Of a stretch of DNA of 64,000 nt, positions 1 through 10,869 are shown in pieces. The translations under genes were made by a program, and so were the position numbers. This stretch comes from Nocardia flavorosea (lineage in GTDB: Bacteria > Actinomycetota > Actinomycetes > Mycobacteriales > Mycobacteriaceae), in assembly GCF_015477805.1 (NCBI RefSeq), contig NZ_JADLQL010000001.1, positions 992,001 through 1,056,000 of the forward strand, given 5' to 3'. The first letter of the stretch is position 1. Every line of letters begins with the position of its first letter. Under the pieces are notes generated by a model. The model searched no databases. It had not been told where the DNA came from and was given only the letters and a program-made list of their open reading frames with translations.

Positions 1-664
1 TTTGCTGTCCACCGCCCGCGATCTCGCGCGCGACCGCGCCGGAGGCGAATTGGATATCGTCTGCACGGTTGCCGATGCGCGGCCGGAGACCGTGCTGATC
101 GACTGTTCCGAGGACGCCCGCACCGTCGTCGTCGGAGTCCGCGGTGTCGGGGCCGTCGGCCGGGGTGTGCTCGGTTCGGTCAGTACCTCCCTGGCACGCC
201 ATGCCCACTGCCCTGTCGCCGTGATCCCGGTGCCCGACAGTGGCGTGGCCGATCTCCCGCCCCGGCCCGTCGTGGTGGGTGTGGACGGATCCGCGTGTGG
301 CGCGGAGGCGGTGCGGATCGCCTTCGAGGAGGCGTCTCGGCGTTCCGTCGGCGTTGTGGCAGTCACGACCTGGTCGGAGCTTTCGCCACACGGGGCACGC
401 GCCGCCATGCACGCGCGGGCGCAGGCTCTGCAATCGCGGAGCCTGGCCGAGCAGGCCGAATGGTATCCCGATGTACCCGTGACCCAGATCGTCGTGGAGG
501 ACCGGCCGGCCCGGCGCATCCTGGCCGAGGCCGACCGCGCCCAGCTCGTGGTCGTCGGCAGTCACGGCCGTGGCGGTTTCGCCGGGATGACGCTGGGTTC
601 CGTCGGCCAAGCGGTCCTGCACGGCACCCAGGTCCCGTTGATCGTCGCCCGCCCCCGGAACTGA
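1..664 (+). CDS. Universal stress protein, two UspA domains (5' end outside window)
   Basis: The reading frame is open at the left edge, so the gene starts before the window. What remains is the end of one UspA domain (to about residue 75) and a complete second domain starting near 'VVVGVDGS' (about residue 90). The second domain ends with the ATP-binding signature G-2x-G-9x-G(S), seen here as 'GSHGRGGFAGMTLGS'. Tandem UspA proteins of about 290 residues are typical of mycobacteria and relatives, where several belong to the dormancy (DosR) regulon. Cytoplasmic, nucleotide-binding stress protein. The direct neighbour downstream is a DevR-type regulator, which fits that role. Identification is firm; the stress it answers to is inferred from family and context. 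Confidence 0.9.
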   Translation, partial: LLSTARDLARDRAGGELDIVCTVADARPETVLIDCSEDARTVVVGVRGVGAVGRGVLGSVSTSLARHAHCPVAVIPVPDSGVADLPPRPVVVGVDGSACGAEAVRIAFEEASRRSVGVVAVTTWSELSPHGARAAMHARAQALQSRSLAEQAEWYPDVPVTQIVVEDRPARRILAEADRAQLVVVGSHGRGGFAGMTLGSVGQAVLHGTQVPLIVARPRN

Positions 665-739
665 CCGAACTCTCCACTGCGGCCCGCGCCCCGCCGCTCC
701 CGTTTAAGCTTGGACAGAACTCGGGAGAGGGGGCTCGGT

Positions 740-1378
740 GTGATCACGGTATTCCTCGTCGACGACCACGAGATCGTCCGGCGCGGTGTCGCGGACCTCA
801 TCGACGCCGAAGACGATATGGAAGTCATCGGCGAGGCGGGCGATGCGGCGCGGGCGTTGGCACGTATACCCGCGCTTCGCCCCGATGTGGCGGTTCTCGA
901 CGTGCGCCTGCCCGACGGCAACGGGATCGAGCTGTGCCGCGAATTATGTTCGGCCCGCCCGGATCTGCCCTGTCTCATCCTCACCTCCTTCACCGACGAA
1001 CAGGCAATGCTCGACGCCATCCTGGCGGGCGCGCGCGGGTATGTCGTCAAGGACATCACCACGCTCGCGCTCATCAGCGCCATCCGCGATATCGCGGCCG
1101 GCCGGTCGCTGCTCGACAACCGGGCCGCGGCCGCACTCATGCGCAAATTCCGCTCCGAGGCCGAGGCCGCCGCGGGCCCGCTGTCCGGGTTGACCGATCG
1201 GGAGCGGGCCCTGCTCGCCCTGGTCGGCGAGGGACTGACCAACCGCCAGATCGCCGAGCGGCTGTGCCTGGCGGAGAAGACCGTCAAGAATTATGTGTCG
1301 AGGTTGCTGTCCAAGCTCGGGGTGCAGCGGCGCACCCAGGCGGCGGTCCTTGCCACCAAGTACCAGAATCCGGCCTGA
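740..1378 (+). CDS. devR: DevR/DosR-type LuxR-family response regulator
   Basis: A 212-residue regulator with an N-terminal receiver domain and a C-terminal LuxR/NarL helix-turn-helix. The receiver has the paired acidic residues in '[10 protein letters not shown]', the phospho-acceptor Asp in '[12 protein letters not shown]' and the Lys in 'GYVVKDI'. The HTH reads '[19 protein letters not shown]'. Both halves closely match what I recall of mycobacterial DevR (for example '[12 protein letters not shown]' and 'NYVSRLL'). The GTG start at 740 was chosen because it gives the family N-terminus and follows a GGGAGAGGGGG purine tract; an upstream TTG at 710 would add ten unlikely residues. It is followed 60 bases later by its cognate kinase gene. 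Expected to activate hypoxia/NO dormancy genes; no clear DevR box was found in the window. Confidence 0.92.
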   Translation: MITVFLVDDHEIVRRGVADLIDAEDDMEVIGEAGDAARALARIPALRPDVAVLDVRLPDGNGIELCRELCSARPDLPCLILTSFTDEQAMLDAILAGARGYVVKDITTLALISAIRDIAAGRSLLDNRAAAALMRKFRSEAEAAAGPLSGLTDRERALLALVGEGLTNRQIAERLCLAEKTVKNYVSRLLSKLGVQRRTQAAVLATKYQNPA

Positions 1379-1426
1379 ACAGCGACTGCCCGGATCGGAC
1401 CGACGCCGGATCCGTGCGGCGGATGA

Positions 1427-3199
<1,773 letters not shown>

Positions 3200-3264
3200 C
3201 CCACGCCGACGGACTACGGCTACCAAGCCCGTGTGCGCCGGTGCGCGAGCGACCCATCAACCGG

Positions 3265-4065
3265 CTACTCCCGACCGTCTCCGCTGACGGAGTTCTCGGA
3301 CACGCTCGCAGACCCGCCCGGGGGCAGGGTTGCCAGTAGTTCGCGGTAGTGCCGTTCAGCAGCCGCGGGGTCGTAGGCGGAGGTATCGGCCTGGGTGAAG
3401 CCGTGCCGGGCCCCCTCGTAGACCTCGGTGCGGTGCCGGACGCCGGCGGTGGCCAATGCCTCGTCGAACCGGTCGATATGTTCCGGCGTCATATGGTCGT
3501 CCTCGCCCGCGTGGGCGAAATACAGTTCCGCGGTGATGTTTCCGGCCATCAGATGCGGACTGTCCGGGGTGTCGGTGACGAGCGGCCCGCCGTGAAATCC
3601 TGCCACCGCCCCGACTCGGCCGGGAAACATGGCGGCGACCAGCACCGCAAGCCGCGCCCCCATGCAGTAACCGGTGACACCGACCTTCCCCGCGGCCACC
3701 TGCGGTGCTGCCGCCAGCCACTCGAGGTAGGCGGCGGCATCCGAACGCAGCAGCTCCGGTGTGAGCTCGCGGATCATCGGGAAGACCTGCTGGAAGATCT
3801 CCGGCCGCTGTTCCGGATCGATGAAATCCGGCAGTTCGATCACCGGCGCACGCCCGTGCCGGTAGTAGGCGTTCGGCAGTAGAACCGTGTAACCGTGGGC
3901 GGCGATACGGTCGGCCAGCGACCGCAGACCGGGCCGCAGGCCGAAACCGTCCTGGATCACCAGTACTCCCGGATGGGGAGCGCCGTCGCCGGGGTAGGCG
4001 AGATACGCGTCGGCCACCCCATCGGCCGTCCGCACGTCGACCGGCATTCCTTGTATTGCAACCAT
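3265..4065 (-). CDS. Dienelactone hydrolase family protein
   Basis: A 266-residue alpha/beta hydrolase. The catalytic triad of dienelactone hydrolases can be seen: nucleophile Cys in 'GVTGYCMGARLA', Asp in 'HAGEDDHMTPEH' and His in 'GARHGFTQ'. Family members hydrolyse dienelactones in chlorocatechol breakdown, but many genomic copies act on other esters or lactones, so the substrate is open. The start at 4065 was chosen over one 29 codons upstream because ATG follows AGAAGGGTTCACC and opens the usual 'MVAIQGMPVDV' N-terminus. It diverges from the GlxA-type regulator at 4329, which may control it. Confidence 0.88.
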   Translation of the reverse strand: MVAIQGMPVDVRTADGVADAYLAYPGDGAPHPGVLVIQDGFGLRPGLRSLADRIAAHGYTVLLPNAYYRHGRAPVIELPDFIDPEQRPEIFQQVFPMIRELTPELLRSDAAAYLEWLAAAPQVAAGKVGVTGYCMGARLAVLVAAMFPGRVGAVAGFHGGPLVTDTPDSPHLMAGNITAELYFAHAGEDDHMTPEHIDRFDEALATAGVRHRTEVYEGARHGFTQADTSAYDPAAAERHYRELLATLPPGGSASVSENSVSGDGRE

Positions 4066-4328
4066 CGGTGAACCCTTCTGTCGTAGTCGATGTTCTGCGA
4101 TCGATTCGACGAAGGCGGAGCCCGGGCAGTACAGCGGAATCCTGTGCAGCACAGCGGACCCGTACCCGCCCGCGCGGCGCTCAGAACAGCACCGGGTAGC
4201 CCATCTGTGTGTGGCGCAATGCCGTCCCGGTAATCATCGCCACAGACCCTAGCAACGTCGCACCGATGGCGCGATCTGTGGGATGTATGTCGTTGACGCC
4301 ACCCCACGTACAGCAGAAGGTGGGGAGT

Positions 4329-5309
4329 GTGCAGCAACGCCGTGTCGTATTCGTCGTCTTCGATGATTTCCAAGCGCTCGACCTGGTCGGCCCCTACGAG
4401 GTTTTTCAGGGCGCCGGTGAGTACGACTGCCGGGTCGTGGCCACCCGTCCGGGATGCGTGCGGTCCGACAGCGGGTTACCAGTAGGTGTCGACTGCGGTG
4501 TGGACGATGTGGACCCGGCGACCGTGGATACGCTCGTAGTCGTCGGCGGGCCCGGCGTCGAGACCGCCCGCGACGATCCCCGCCTCATGCGGTGGATCCG
4601 GGCCGCCGCGGGGGCCCGCCGCGTCGCCTCGGTGTGCACCGGCGCGTTCCTGCTCGCCGCGGCAGGGGTAATCGATGGGAAGCGGGTTACCACGCATTGG
4701 GCGTTCACCGCGCAACTCGCCCGCGAGTTTCCGCGGGTCGGCGTCGAGGGCGATCCGATTTTCGTGCGCGACGGAAATACCTGGTCCTCGGCGGGCGTGA
4801 CCGCCGGGATGGATCTCGCGCTGGCTCTCGTGGAGGATGATCTCGGCCGCCGGGTCGCCCTCGAACTGGCGCGTTTCCTCGTGTTGTTCCTGCGCCGTCC
4901 CGGCGGGCAGACCCAGTTCAGCACGGCGCTGTGGCGACCACAGCCCGCGACCGACCCGGTGCGGTCGGCCGTGGCGGCCATCCACGCCGAACCCGGCGCC
5001 CGACACAGTATCGGCGATCTCGCGGCACGGTCCGGATTGAGTCCCCGCCACTTCCAGCGCCGTTTCAGCGCCGAACTCGGTGTCGGACCGGCGGCCTATG
5101 TCGAGCAAGTCCGGATCGAAGCGGCTCAGACGGCATTGGTCGACGGCGATCCAGTGGACACCGTCGCCCGGCGGTGTGGTTTCGGTACCGCCGAATCACT
5201 ACGTCGCGCCTTCCATCGACGGCTCGGGGTTTCGCCCGCGGCCTACCGGGACCGCTTCCGCTCCACCACTCCCGCCGCCGTCACGGCGCAACCCGCCGTA
5301 ACCGCCTGA
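4329..5309 (+). CDS. GlxA-family transcriptional regulator (DJ-1/PfpI domain + AraC HTH)
   Basis: About 326 residues. The N-terminal half is a DJ-1/PfpI-like domain with the nucleophile-elbow Cys in 'ASVCTGAFLLAAAG'. The C-terminal half has the two helix-turn-helix motifs of AraC regulators: 'SIGDLAARSGLSPRHFQRRF' and 'DTVARRCGFGTAESLRRAFH'. Such proteins are activators or repressors whose N-domain binds small molecules rather than acting as an enzyme. Start: GTG at 4329 has AAGG eight bases upstream; GTG 4320 and ATG 4287 are in frame and cannot be excluded. It faces the dienelactone hydrolase gene and is followed by an HD-domain hydrolase, so either could be its target. Confidence 0.87.
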   Translation: MQQRRVVFVVFDDFQALDLVGPYEVFQGAGEYDCRVVATRPGCVRSDSGLPVGVDCGVDDVDPATVDTLVVVGGPGVETARDDPRLMRWIRAAAGARRVASVCTGAFLLAAAGVIDGKRVTTHWAFTAQLAREFPRVGVEGDPIFVRDGNTWSSAGVTAGMDLALALVEDDLGRRVALELARFLVLFLRRPGGQTQFSTALWRPQPATDPVRSAVAAIHAEPGARHSIGDLAARSGLSPRHFQRRFSAELGVGPAAYVEQVRIEAAQTALVDGDPVDTVARRCGFGTAESLRRAFHRRLGVSPAAYRDRFRSTTPAAVTAQPAVTA

Positions 5310-5439
5310 CCGAAACCTCGACCGGCCCCCCTCTCCCAGCCCGGCGATAACGACCGGCCCCGGCCTGCACGGGCCCGGCCGTCCACCGGCATGCGTCAAC
5401 GCACCTCTGCCACATGTCCTTTCACCCCGAGGAGTTCCC

Positions 5440-6084
5440 ATGTCCCTGGACCTACCGACCACGCCCCGGGCGCGCGCGGCGCAGACCGTGATCGATACCG
5501 AACTGACCCCCGCGCTGCGCAATCACAGCGTCCGCTCGTTCCTGTTCGCCCGGGCCGCGGCCGCCGACCGTGGACTGCGGCCCGGCGTGGACTACGACGA
5601 AGAAACCGTGTACCTCATCTGCGCCCTGCACGATATCGGCCTGGCCGAAGTCGCCAACGGCGACCGACGATTCGAGGTCGACGGCGCCGACTACGCCGCT
5701 GAATTCCTGGAATCCCACGGCGTGACCGACGAGCGAGTCGACATCATCTGGGATGCCATCGCCGCCCACACCACCGGACTCAGCGATTCCCCCGTCTACC
5801 GTCGCCGCCGCCCCGCCGCCATCTGGGTCGCCGTCGACGGTATCGCCATCGATATCGGCGGCAACGCAGACATGCTCCCCCGGGGATACGCCGACCGCGT
5901 ACACACGGACTATCCGCGACTCGGCGGAATCCGCGCACTGACCCGCCTCGTCGAAGAGCAAGCCGTCGCGAATCCCGCGAAGGCGCAACCGGGTTCGCTG
6001 CCCGGTGAAATCGTCCGCCTCACCCACCCGGAACTGGTGCCCACCTGGCAGGACATCATCGCCGCAGGCGGCTGGGGCGACTAG
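5440..6084 (+). CDS. HD-domain hydrolase, cyanamide hydratase-like
   Basis: A 214-residue protein of the metal-dependent HD superfamily. Metal ligands are suggested by His in 'RNHSVRSFLFARAAA', the HD dipeptide in 'ICALHDIGLAEV' and a later His in 'DAIAAHTTGL'. The overall layout fits the cyanamide hydratase/HD group common in actinomycetes and fungi. The start has GAGGAGTTCCC upstream of ATG. It lies 130 bases after the GlxA-type regulator and 63 bases before an ABM monooxygenase, so the three may be transcribed together. Activity on cyanamide is not established; the family name is by resemblance only. Confidence 0.78.
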   Translation: MSLDLPTTPRARAAQTVIDTELTPALRNHSVRSFLFARAAAADRGLRPGVDYDEETVYLICALHDIGLAEVANGDRRFEVDGADYAAEFLESHGVTDERVDIIWDAIAAHTTGLSDSPVYRRRRPAAIWVAVDGIAIDIGGNADMLPRGYADRVHTDYPRLGGIRALTRLVEEQAVANPAKAQPGSLPGEIVRLTHPELVPTWQDIIAAGGWGD

Positions 6085-6147
6085 CGACACGCCGGCACGA
6101 ACCCTTGGTCTCCCTTCCCCACCGTTCAGAACAGTCAGGAGTCTGTC

Positions 6148-6456
6148 GTGACCGATCCCGGTGTCACCTTCATCAACGTCATCGAACTCCCCGCCGAGGC
6201 GGTCGACGAGTTCATCGCCCACTGGCGCGAACGGGTAGCTCGTATGCGGTCCGCCCCCGGCTTCCGAGATGTCCGCCTGCACCGCGCACTGCTCCCGGAC
6301 TCCCGGTTCCAGCTGGTCAATATCGCCCATTGGGACAGCGCCGAGGACTGCCGCGCCGCCGGCGCCGATCCGATTGTCACGGCCTCGGTGGCGGAAGCGG
6401 AGAAGTCCGCCGTCGCGTACCCGAGCCTCTATCGAGTTGTCGCCGAATTCAGCTGA
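6148..6456 (+). CDS. Antibiotic biosynthesis monooxygenase (ABM) domain protein
   Basis: A 102-residue single-domain protein of the ferredoxin-like ABM fold, beginning with GTG preceded by AGGAG. Typical features are 'VTFINVIELPAEAVDEFIAHW', 'APGFRDVRLHRAL' and 'FQLVNIAHWDS', the last matching the strand-loop-helix end of ABM dimers. Members include cofactor-free oxygenases of polyketide quinones, haem-degrading enzymes and signal-linked enzymes, so function is open. It follows the HD hydrolase by 63 bases on the same strand. No haem-ligand or quinone-binding residue could be assigned from sequence alone. Confidence 0.8.
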   Translation: MTDPGVTFINVIELPAEAVDEFIAHWRERVARMRSAPGFRDVRLHRALLPDSRFQLVNIAHWDSAEDCRAAGADPIVTASVAEAEKSAVAYPSLYRVVAEFS

Positions 6457-6567
6457 ACTGCGAAATCATCGATCGACGGACCAGGACAAGACCCCGGCAT
6501 CAACACCGCCCCGACCGGGCGTCCGACCAGCCCGGGAATCGGTACGGCCGCCATCGACACAATCCGC

Positions 6568-6594
6568 CATTGACAAATGGCACATTCGTAAATG
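6568..6594. promoter_or_regulatory. Tandem CATTnnnnAATG elements before the SDR-diiron-monooxygenase operon
   Basis: Two 12-base units, CATTGACAAATG (6568-6579) and CATTCGTAAATG (6583-6594), are separated by GCA. Each is itself an inverted repeat of CATT and AATG around four bases. The stretch is AT-rich inside a GC-rich gap and lies about 70 bases before the SDR start. It is a probable operator; the nearest candidate protein is the MerR-family regulator at the end of the operon. Function is inferred from position and symmetry only. Confidence 0.5.
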
Positions 6595-6664
6595 ATCCTT
6601 ACAGGTATGAACAGGTCGACGAGGACCTCACCACCGGTGTCCACGGCACGAAAGGTGGGCTGAC

Positions 6665-7558
6665 ATGCTCGGACTCGATATCTTCCGGCCCTTCGGCCCG
6701 CCGCCACGCAGCCGCGGCGCCCGGGCGGTCGTCACCGGCGCGGGCAGCGGTATCGGCCGGGCCTTCGCCCACGAGCTGGCCGCTCGCGGGGGCCGGATCG
6801 TCTGCGCCGATATCGACGAGGATCGTGCAGCCGAAACGGTGGCATCGATCGGGCGCGAGTATCCGGGCGTTGCCTACCCATTCCGCTGCGATGTGGCGAA
6901 ACGCGACGATGTCGAGGTGCTGGCCCGCTACGCCGAATCCGTTTTCGACGGCCCCGCCACCCTGGTGATCAACAACGCCGGGGTCGGGTCGGGCGGGCTG
7001 CCCGTCGGCGAGATCGGTTTCGCCGAATGGGAGCGCACCCTGGGCATCAATCTGTGGGGCGTCGTCCACGGGTGCGAGATCTTTGCTCCACGGCTACGCG
7101 AGGCCGGCCACGGCGGCATCATCAATGTCGCCTCGGCCGCGTCGTTCGGCACCGCACCGCGGATGGCCGCCTACAACACCGGGAAGGCCGGGGTGCTCGC
7201 GCTGTCGGAGACGATGGCCGCGGAATTCGGCGGAACCGATATCGCGGTGACCGTACTGTGCCCGACCTTCGTCCGCACCAATATCGCGCGTGACGCACCG
7301 GTCCCTGCGGGGCCCCGCGAACTCGCCGACACCCTGATGCGCTGGACCGGGTTCTCCCCCGAAAGCATCGCCCGGACCACGCTCGACGCGCACGACCGCG
7401 GCCGGTTACACGTCGTCCCGCAACTCGACGCGCAACTGCTCTGGTTACTGAAGCGGCTGTTCCCCGGCCAGTACACAGCCGTGGCCGGTCTGCTCGCGCG
7501 ACTGTTGCCCGACGAGGAAGCGGCAGCGTCCATCACCCCGGAAAGAACAGGAGTCTGA
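6665..7558 (+). CDS. Short-chain dehydrogenase/reductase
   Basis: A 297-residue classical SDR. It shows the nucleotide-binding 'VTGAGSGIGRAFAHEL', the 'NNAG' motif and the catalytic Tyr and Lys in 'AAYNTGKAG'. The C-terminus is longer than the usual 250 residues and includes a hydrophobic stretch ('LLWLLKRLF', 'VAGLLARLL'), as in SDRs acting on lipids at the membrane. ATG follows AAAGGTGGGCTGAC. It is the first gene of a tight unit with the ferritin-like protein (one base after its stop) and the flavin monooxygenase. Together these resemble the acid-induced mymA-type lipid-modifying gene sets of mycobacteria, though the gene order differs. Confidence 0.88.
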   Translation: MLGLDIFRPFGPPPRSRGARAVVTGAGSGIGRAFAHELAARGGRIVCADIDEDRAAETVASIGREYPGVAYPFRCDVAKRDDVEVLARYAESVFDGPATLVINNAGVGSGGLPVGEIGFAEWERTLGINLWGVVHGCEIFAPRLREAGHGGIINVASAASFGTAPRMAAYNTGKAGVLALSETMAAEFGGTDIAVTVLCPTFVRTNIARDAPVPAGPRELADTLMRWTGFSPESIARTTLDAHDRGRLHVVPQLDAQLLWLLKRLFPGQYTAVAGLLARLLPDEEAAASITPERTGV

Positions 7559-7559
7559 G

Positions 7560-8483
7560 ATGGCGACCATGGACTTCGACGATATGCTCGGCAAGATCAA
7601 GGACCGGCAGTGGGCGCTGGCCGATATCGATTGGGACGCGCCCGGCGCGGAAACGCTCACTGCCGAACAGCACGCCCGCCTGAAGCCGTTCATGGCAGAT
7701 CTGATGTGGATCGAGAACGTGGGTGCGCGCGGTTTCGCGGCGATGGCGAAAAAAGCGCCCACCGAGACCCTGCGGGAGATCTACCGCTGGTTCCATGCGG
7801 AGGAACAACGGCATGCCAATGCCGAACTGGCGCTGATGCGCCGCTGGGGAATGCTGGACGGCGACGAGATCCCGCAGCCGAATATCAATGTCAAACTCGT
7901 GATCGACTTCCTGGACAAATACTCCGACGATATGTCGCTGTCGTTCCTGGGCACCGTCATCCCGATGCTGGAGGTCGCGCTGGACGGCGCCCTGGTGAAG
8001 TTCATCATGGACGAGATCGAAGACCCGGTCTGCCAGGAAACGTTCCGCCGGATCAATGCCGACGAATCCCGCCATCTCGCCGTCGATTTCGCGGTGATGG
8101 ATGTGCTCGGGCACGCGGAGCTGCGTAAACTGCTCATCGACCTGGTCGGCGGCTGGGTGAAACCGACGTTTCTCATCGGGGTCCTCAGCTATGTGCCGTT
8201 GCTGAACAAAATGCGCGACAATATCGTCGCGATGGGTGTGGACGAGCAGAAGCTCTACACAGCCATGGAGCGCTACCGCAAGGTGGGCGAGCGTAGCGAA
8301 TTCGTGCGCCGGCTCCCGATGTATCAGATCGTGAAATTGCAGGCGAATTGGGTTGTCGACCGCGGCCACCCCTATCACCTTCTCGCCGACGCGCTGGTGA
8401 AGATCACCGGGGCCATCCCGCGGCAGCTGCTGCGTAAGGACCCGACCTGGTCCAAAGAGTTGACCTACACCCCCGCCGCGTGA
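7560..8483 (+). CDS. Ferritin-like diiron protein
   Basis: A 307-residue, mostly helical protein with repeated Glu/His motifs expected of a diiron four-helix bundle: 'MWIENVGAR', 'FHAEEQRHANAE' and 'NADESRHLAVDFA'. The ExxH pairs sit on separate helices as in ferritin-like oxygenases and desaturases. AGGAG lies seven bases before ATG, and the start comes one base after the SDR stop, indicating translational coupling. It is followed by a Baeyer-Villiger-type monooxygenase. A role in oxidising or hydroxylating a lipid or acyl substrate is inferred from the fold and the neighbours; no substrate can be named. Confidence 0.75.
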   Translation: MATMDFDDMLGKIKDRQWALADIDWDAPGAETLTAEQHARLKPFMADLMWIENVGARGFAAMAKKAPTETLREIYRWFHAEEQRHANAELALMRRWGMLDGDEIPQPNINVKLVIDFLDKYSDDMSLSFLGTVIPMLEVALDGALVKFIMDEIEDPVCQETFRRINADESRHLAVDFAVMDVLGHAELRKLLIDLVGGWVKPTFLIGVLSYVPLLNKMRDNIVAMGVDEQKLYTAMERYRKVGERSEFVRRLPMYQIVKLQANWVVDRGHPYHLLADALVKITGAIPRQLLRKDPTWSKELTYTPAA

Positions 8484-8494
8484 ACGAGGACACC

Positions 8495-10015
8495 ATGACC
8501 ACCAACCATGCGGCGCCGCTCGACGTCGCCGTGATCGGTGCCGGCTTCGCCGGAATAGGCACCGCGATACGTCTGCGCCAGAGCGGTATCGATAATTTCG
8601 CCGTATTCGAGCGGGGGTCCGCGATCGGCGGTACCTGGCGTGACAACACCTACCCGGGCGCTGCCTGCGATATTCCGTCGCGGCTGTACTCCTACAGTTT
8701 CGCACCCAATCCGGAGTGGTCGCACACCTACTCCGGGAGTGCTGAAATCCTCGGCTATATCGAGTCGATTACGGCGAAGTACGACGTTACGCCGCATATT
8801 CGCTTGCAGCACAATGTCACCGGTATGTCGTTCGACGAGGAAACCGGTCTGTGGGATATCACATTCGAGGGCCGCGAACCTGTCCGGGCGCGGGCGGTGG
8901 TGCTGGCCTCCGGGCCCCTCACCGAACCCGGCTTCCCCGATATTCCGGGGATCGACACATTCACCGGGCATAAAATCCACAGCGCGCGGTGGGACCACGA
9001 TTACGACTTCACCGGCAAACGGGTCGCGGTGGTCGGTACCGGGGCGAGCGCGGTCCAGATCATCCCCGAATTGGTTCGCAAGGCCGGTTCGGTCAAGGTT
9101 TTCCAGCGCACGCCCGGCTGGGTGCTGCCCCGGGTCAACCACCGCACCGGCGCCCTGGCCAAAGAGATCTACCGGCAGGTTCCGGGGGCGGAAACGCTGG
9201 CCCGGCAGGCCTGGTTCTACGGTCACGAATCGGTGGCGCTGGGCGTCGTGTGGAATACGCCCCTCACCCGGGTGGTCGAATTGGTCGGGCGCGCGCAGTT
9301 GCGGCGCCAGGTGCGCGATCCGTGGCTGCGCCGTCAGCTCACCCCGGAATTCCGGGCCGGTTGCAAACGTCTGCTCATGTCCGACGACTACTACCCGGCG
9401 CTACAGCGCGACAACTGCAAGCTGATCACCTGGCCGATCGCGCGGATAGCCCCGGACGGTATCCGCACGGCCGAGGGAATCGAACACCGGGCCGACTGCA
9501 TCGTGTTCGCGACCGGCTTCGATGTCTCCAAGAAAGGCACTCCGATCCCGATCACGGGACGTGACGGCCGGGTGCTCGCCGACGAATGGCGACGCGGCGC
9601 ATTCGCGTACCGCAGCGTCACGGTGTCGGGGTATCCGAACCTGTTCCTCACCTTCGGTCCCAATTCCGGCCCGGGACACAATTCGGCGCTGGTGTATATG
9701 GAATCGCAGATCGACTATCTGGTTCGCGCCGTCCGGATAATCCTGGATCGCGACCTGACAATGCTCGACGTCCGCCCGGACCGCCAAGAACGTTACAACG
9801 CGGCGATTCAGCGCCGGCTGGGCGCGACCACCTGGAATTCGGGCTGCCGGAGCTGGTATCTCACCGAGGACGGTTTCAACCCGACCATGTACCCGGGTTT
9901 CGCCACCCAGTACCGCCACCAGCTGCGCGACGTCGACCTCGACGACTACACGGTGACGACCGCCCGGATCGGCCATTCCGCCGACGTCGCTCCCGGCGTT
10001 CTGAGCGGCGGCTAG
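8495..10015 (+). CDS. Flavin-containing / Baeyer-Villiger-type monooxygenase
   Basis: About 506 residues. FAD-binding 'GAGFAGIGTAIRLR' lies near the N-terminus and the NADPH-binding 'VGTGASAVQIIPEL' in the middle. Just before the latter is 'FTGHKIHSARWD', matching the Baeyer-Villiger fingerprint FxGxxxHxxxW(P/D). The substrate could be a ketone or an aldehyde. ATG at 8495 with GAGGA upstream is preferred to the GTG at 8480 that overlaps the previous stop. As the third gene in the SDR-diiron-monooxygenase unit it would act on a carbonyl made by the SDR, an inference from order only. Confidence 0.88.
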   Translation: MTTNHAAPLDVAVIGAGFAGIGTAIRLRQSGIDNFAVFERGSAIGGTWRDNTYPGAACDIPSRLYSYSFAPNPEWSHTYSGSAEILGYIESITAKYDVTPHIRLQHNVTGMSFDEETGLWDITFEGREPVRARAVVLASGPLTEPGFPDIPGIDTFTGHKIHSARWDHDYDFTGKRVAVVGTGASAVQIIPELVRKAGSVKVFQRTPGWVLPRVNHRTGALAKEIYRQVPGAETLARQAWFYGHESVALGVVWNTPLTRVVELVGRAQLRRQVRDPWLRRQLTPEFRAGCKRLLMSDDYYPALQRDNCKLITWPIARIAPDGIRTAEGIEHRADCIVFATGFDVSKKGTPIPITGRDGRVLADEWRRGAFAYRSVTVSGYPNLFLTFGPNSGPGHNSALVYMESQIDYLVRAVRIILDRDLTMLDVRPDRQERYNAAIQRRLGATTWNSGCRSWYLTEDGFNPTMYPGFATQYRHQLRDVDLDDYTVTTARIGHSADVAPGVLSGG

Positions 10016-10074
10016 ACTCGATCACTCGAACCGGGGGCAACCGGGCGGTAGGCGGGCGAGGAGGTGCGGCGGAG

Positions 10075-10848
10075 ATGCCGAGGTATCGGATCGACGATCT
10101 GGCCCGTGCCGCGGGCACCACCTCCCGCAATGTCCGCGCCTACCAGGAGCGCGGGCTGCTCCCGCCGCCCGCGGCCAAGGACGGCCGCGCCAGTATCTAC
10201 GACGATTCCCACCTCGAACGGCTCCGTCTCATCGACGCGCTGCTGCAACGCGGCTTCACCACCGCGCATATCTCCGATTTCATTACCAGCTGGGAGACGG
10301 GCAAGGACCTCACCGAGGTACTGGGCCTGCAGCACGCGGTCACCGCCAACTGGTCGCAGGAGGAACCGTTCGAGGTCTCCCGGGAACTGCTCACCACCAT
10401 CCTCGGCGCCCGATCCGAGGAACTGGTGGACAAACTGCGCCGGATGGACCTGGTCCGCACCGACGGCGATACCGTGACGATCACCGATACCCAGCTACTC
10501 ACCTCGTTCACCGAACTCCACGAGTACGGGATCGACCTGGGCACCCTGATCTCGGTATATGCCGAGGTCGCAACCCGGATCGACGATATCAGCGGGATCC
10601 TCATCCGCGCGGCGAAGAAACATATCGTCGATGAACACGGGCCGGGTTGGCTGCCCGATACCAATGAAGAGATCGCCGAAACCACCCGCATGCTCAACAC
10701 CATGCGCGAACTCGGCGTCGCCGCCGTGCACAGCAGCCTGGCCCGTTCCTTGGACGCGACGCTCGCGCGCGAACTCGGTGACTACCTCGCCACCGCCGCC
10801 GAGCGCGAACGCGAACGCAAAGCGGGCGGCGTGGAACGCGGCCGCTGA
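10075..10848 (+). CDS. MerR-family transcriptional regulator
   Basis: A 257-residue regulator. The N-terminal winged helix reads 'YRIDDLARAAGTTSRNVRAY', followed by 'RGLLPPP' and 'LERLRLIDALLQRGF', typical of MerR. The remaining 170 residues form an effector domain without a metal-binding Cys cluster, so an organic ligand or none is more likely than a metal. ATG at 10075 follows GAGGAGGTG. It lies 59 bases after the monooxygenase on the same strand and is the best candidate to control that operon, perhaps through the tandem element at 6568-6594. Confidence 0.87.
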   Translation: MPRYRIDDLARAAGTTSRNVRAYQERGLLPPPAAKDGRASIYDDSHLERLRLIDALLQRGFTTAHISDFITSWETGKDLTEVLGLQHAVTANWSQEEPFEVSRELLTTILGARSEELVDKLRRMDLVRTDGDTVTITDTQLLTSFTELHEYGIDLGTLISVYAEVATRIDDISGILIRAAKKHIVDEHGPGWLPDTNEEIAETTRMLNTMRELGVAAVHSSLARSLDATLARELGDYLATAAERERERKAGGVERGR

Positions 10849-10869
10849 TCCGCCGGGTGCCACCCGTTC

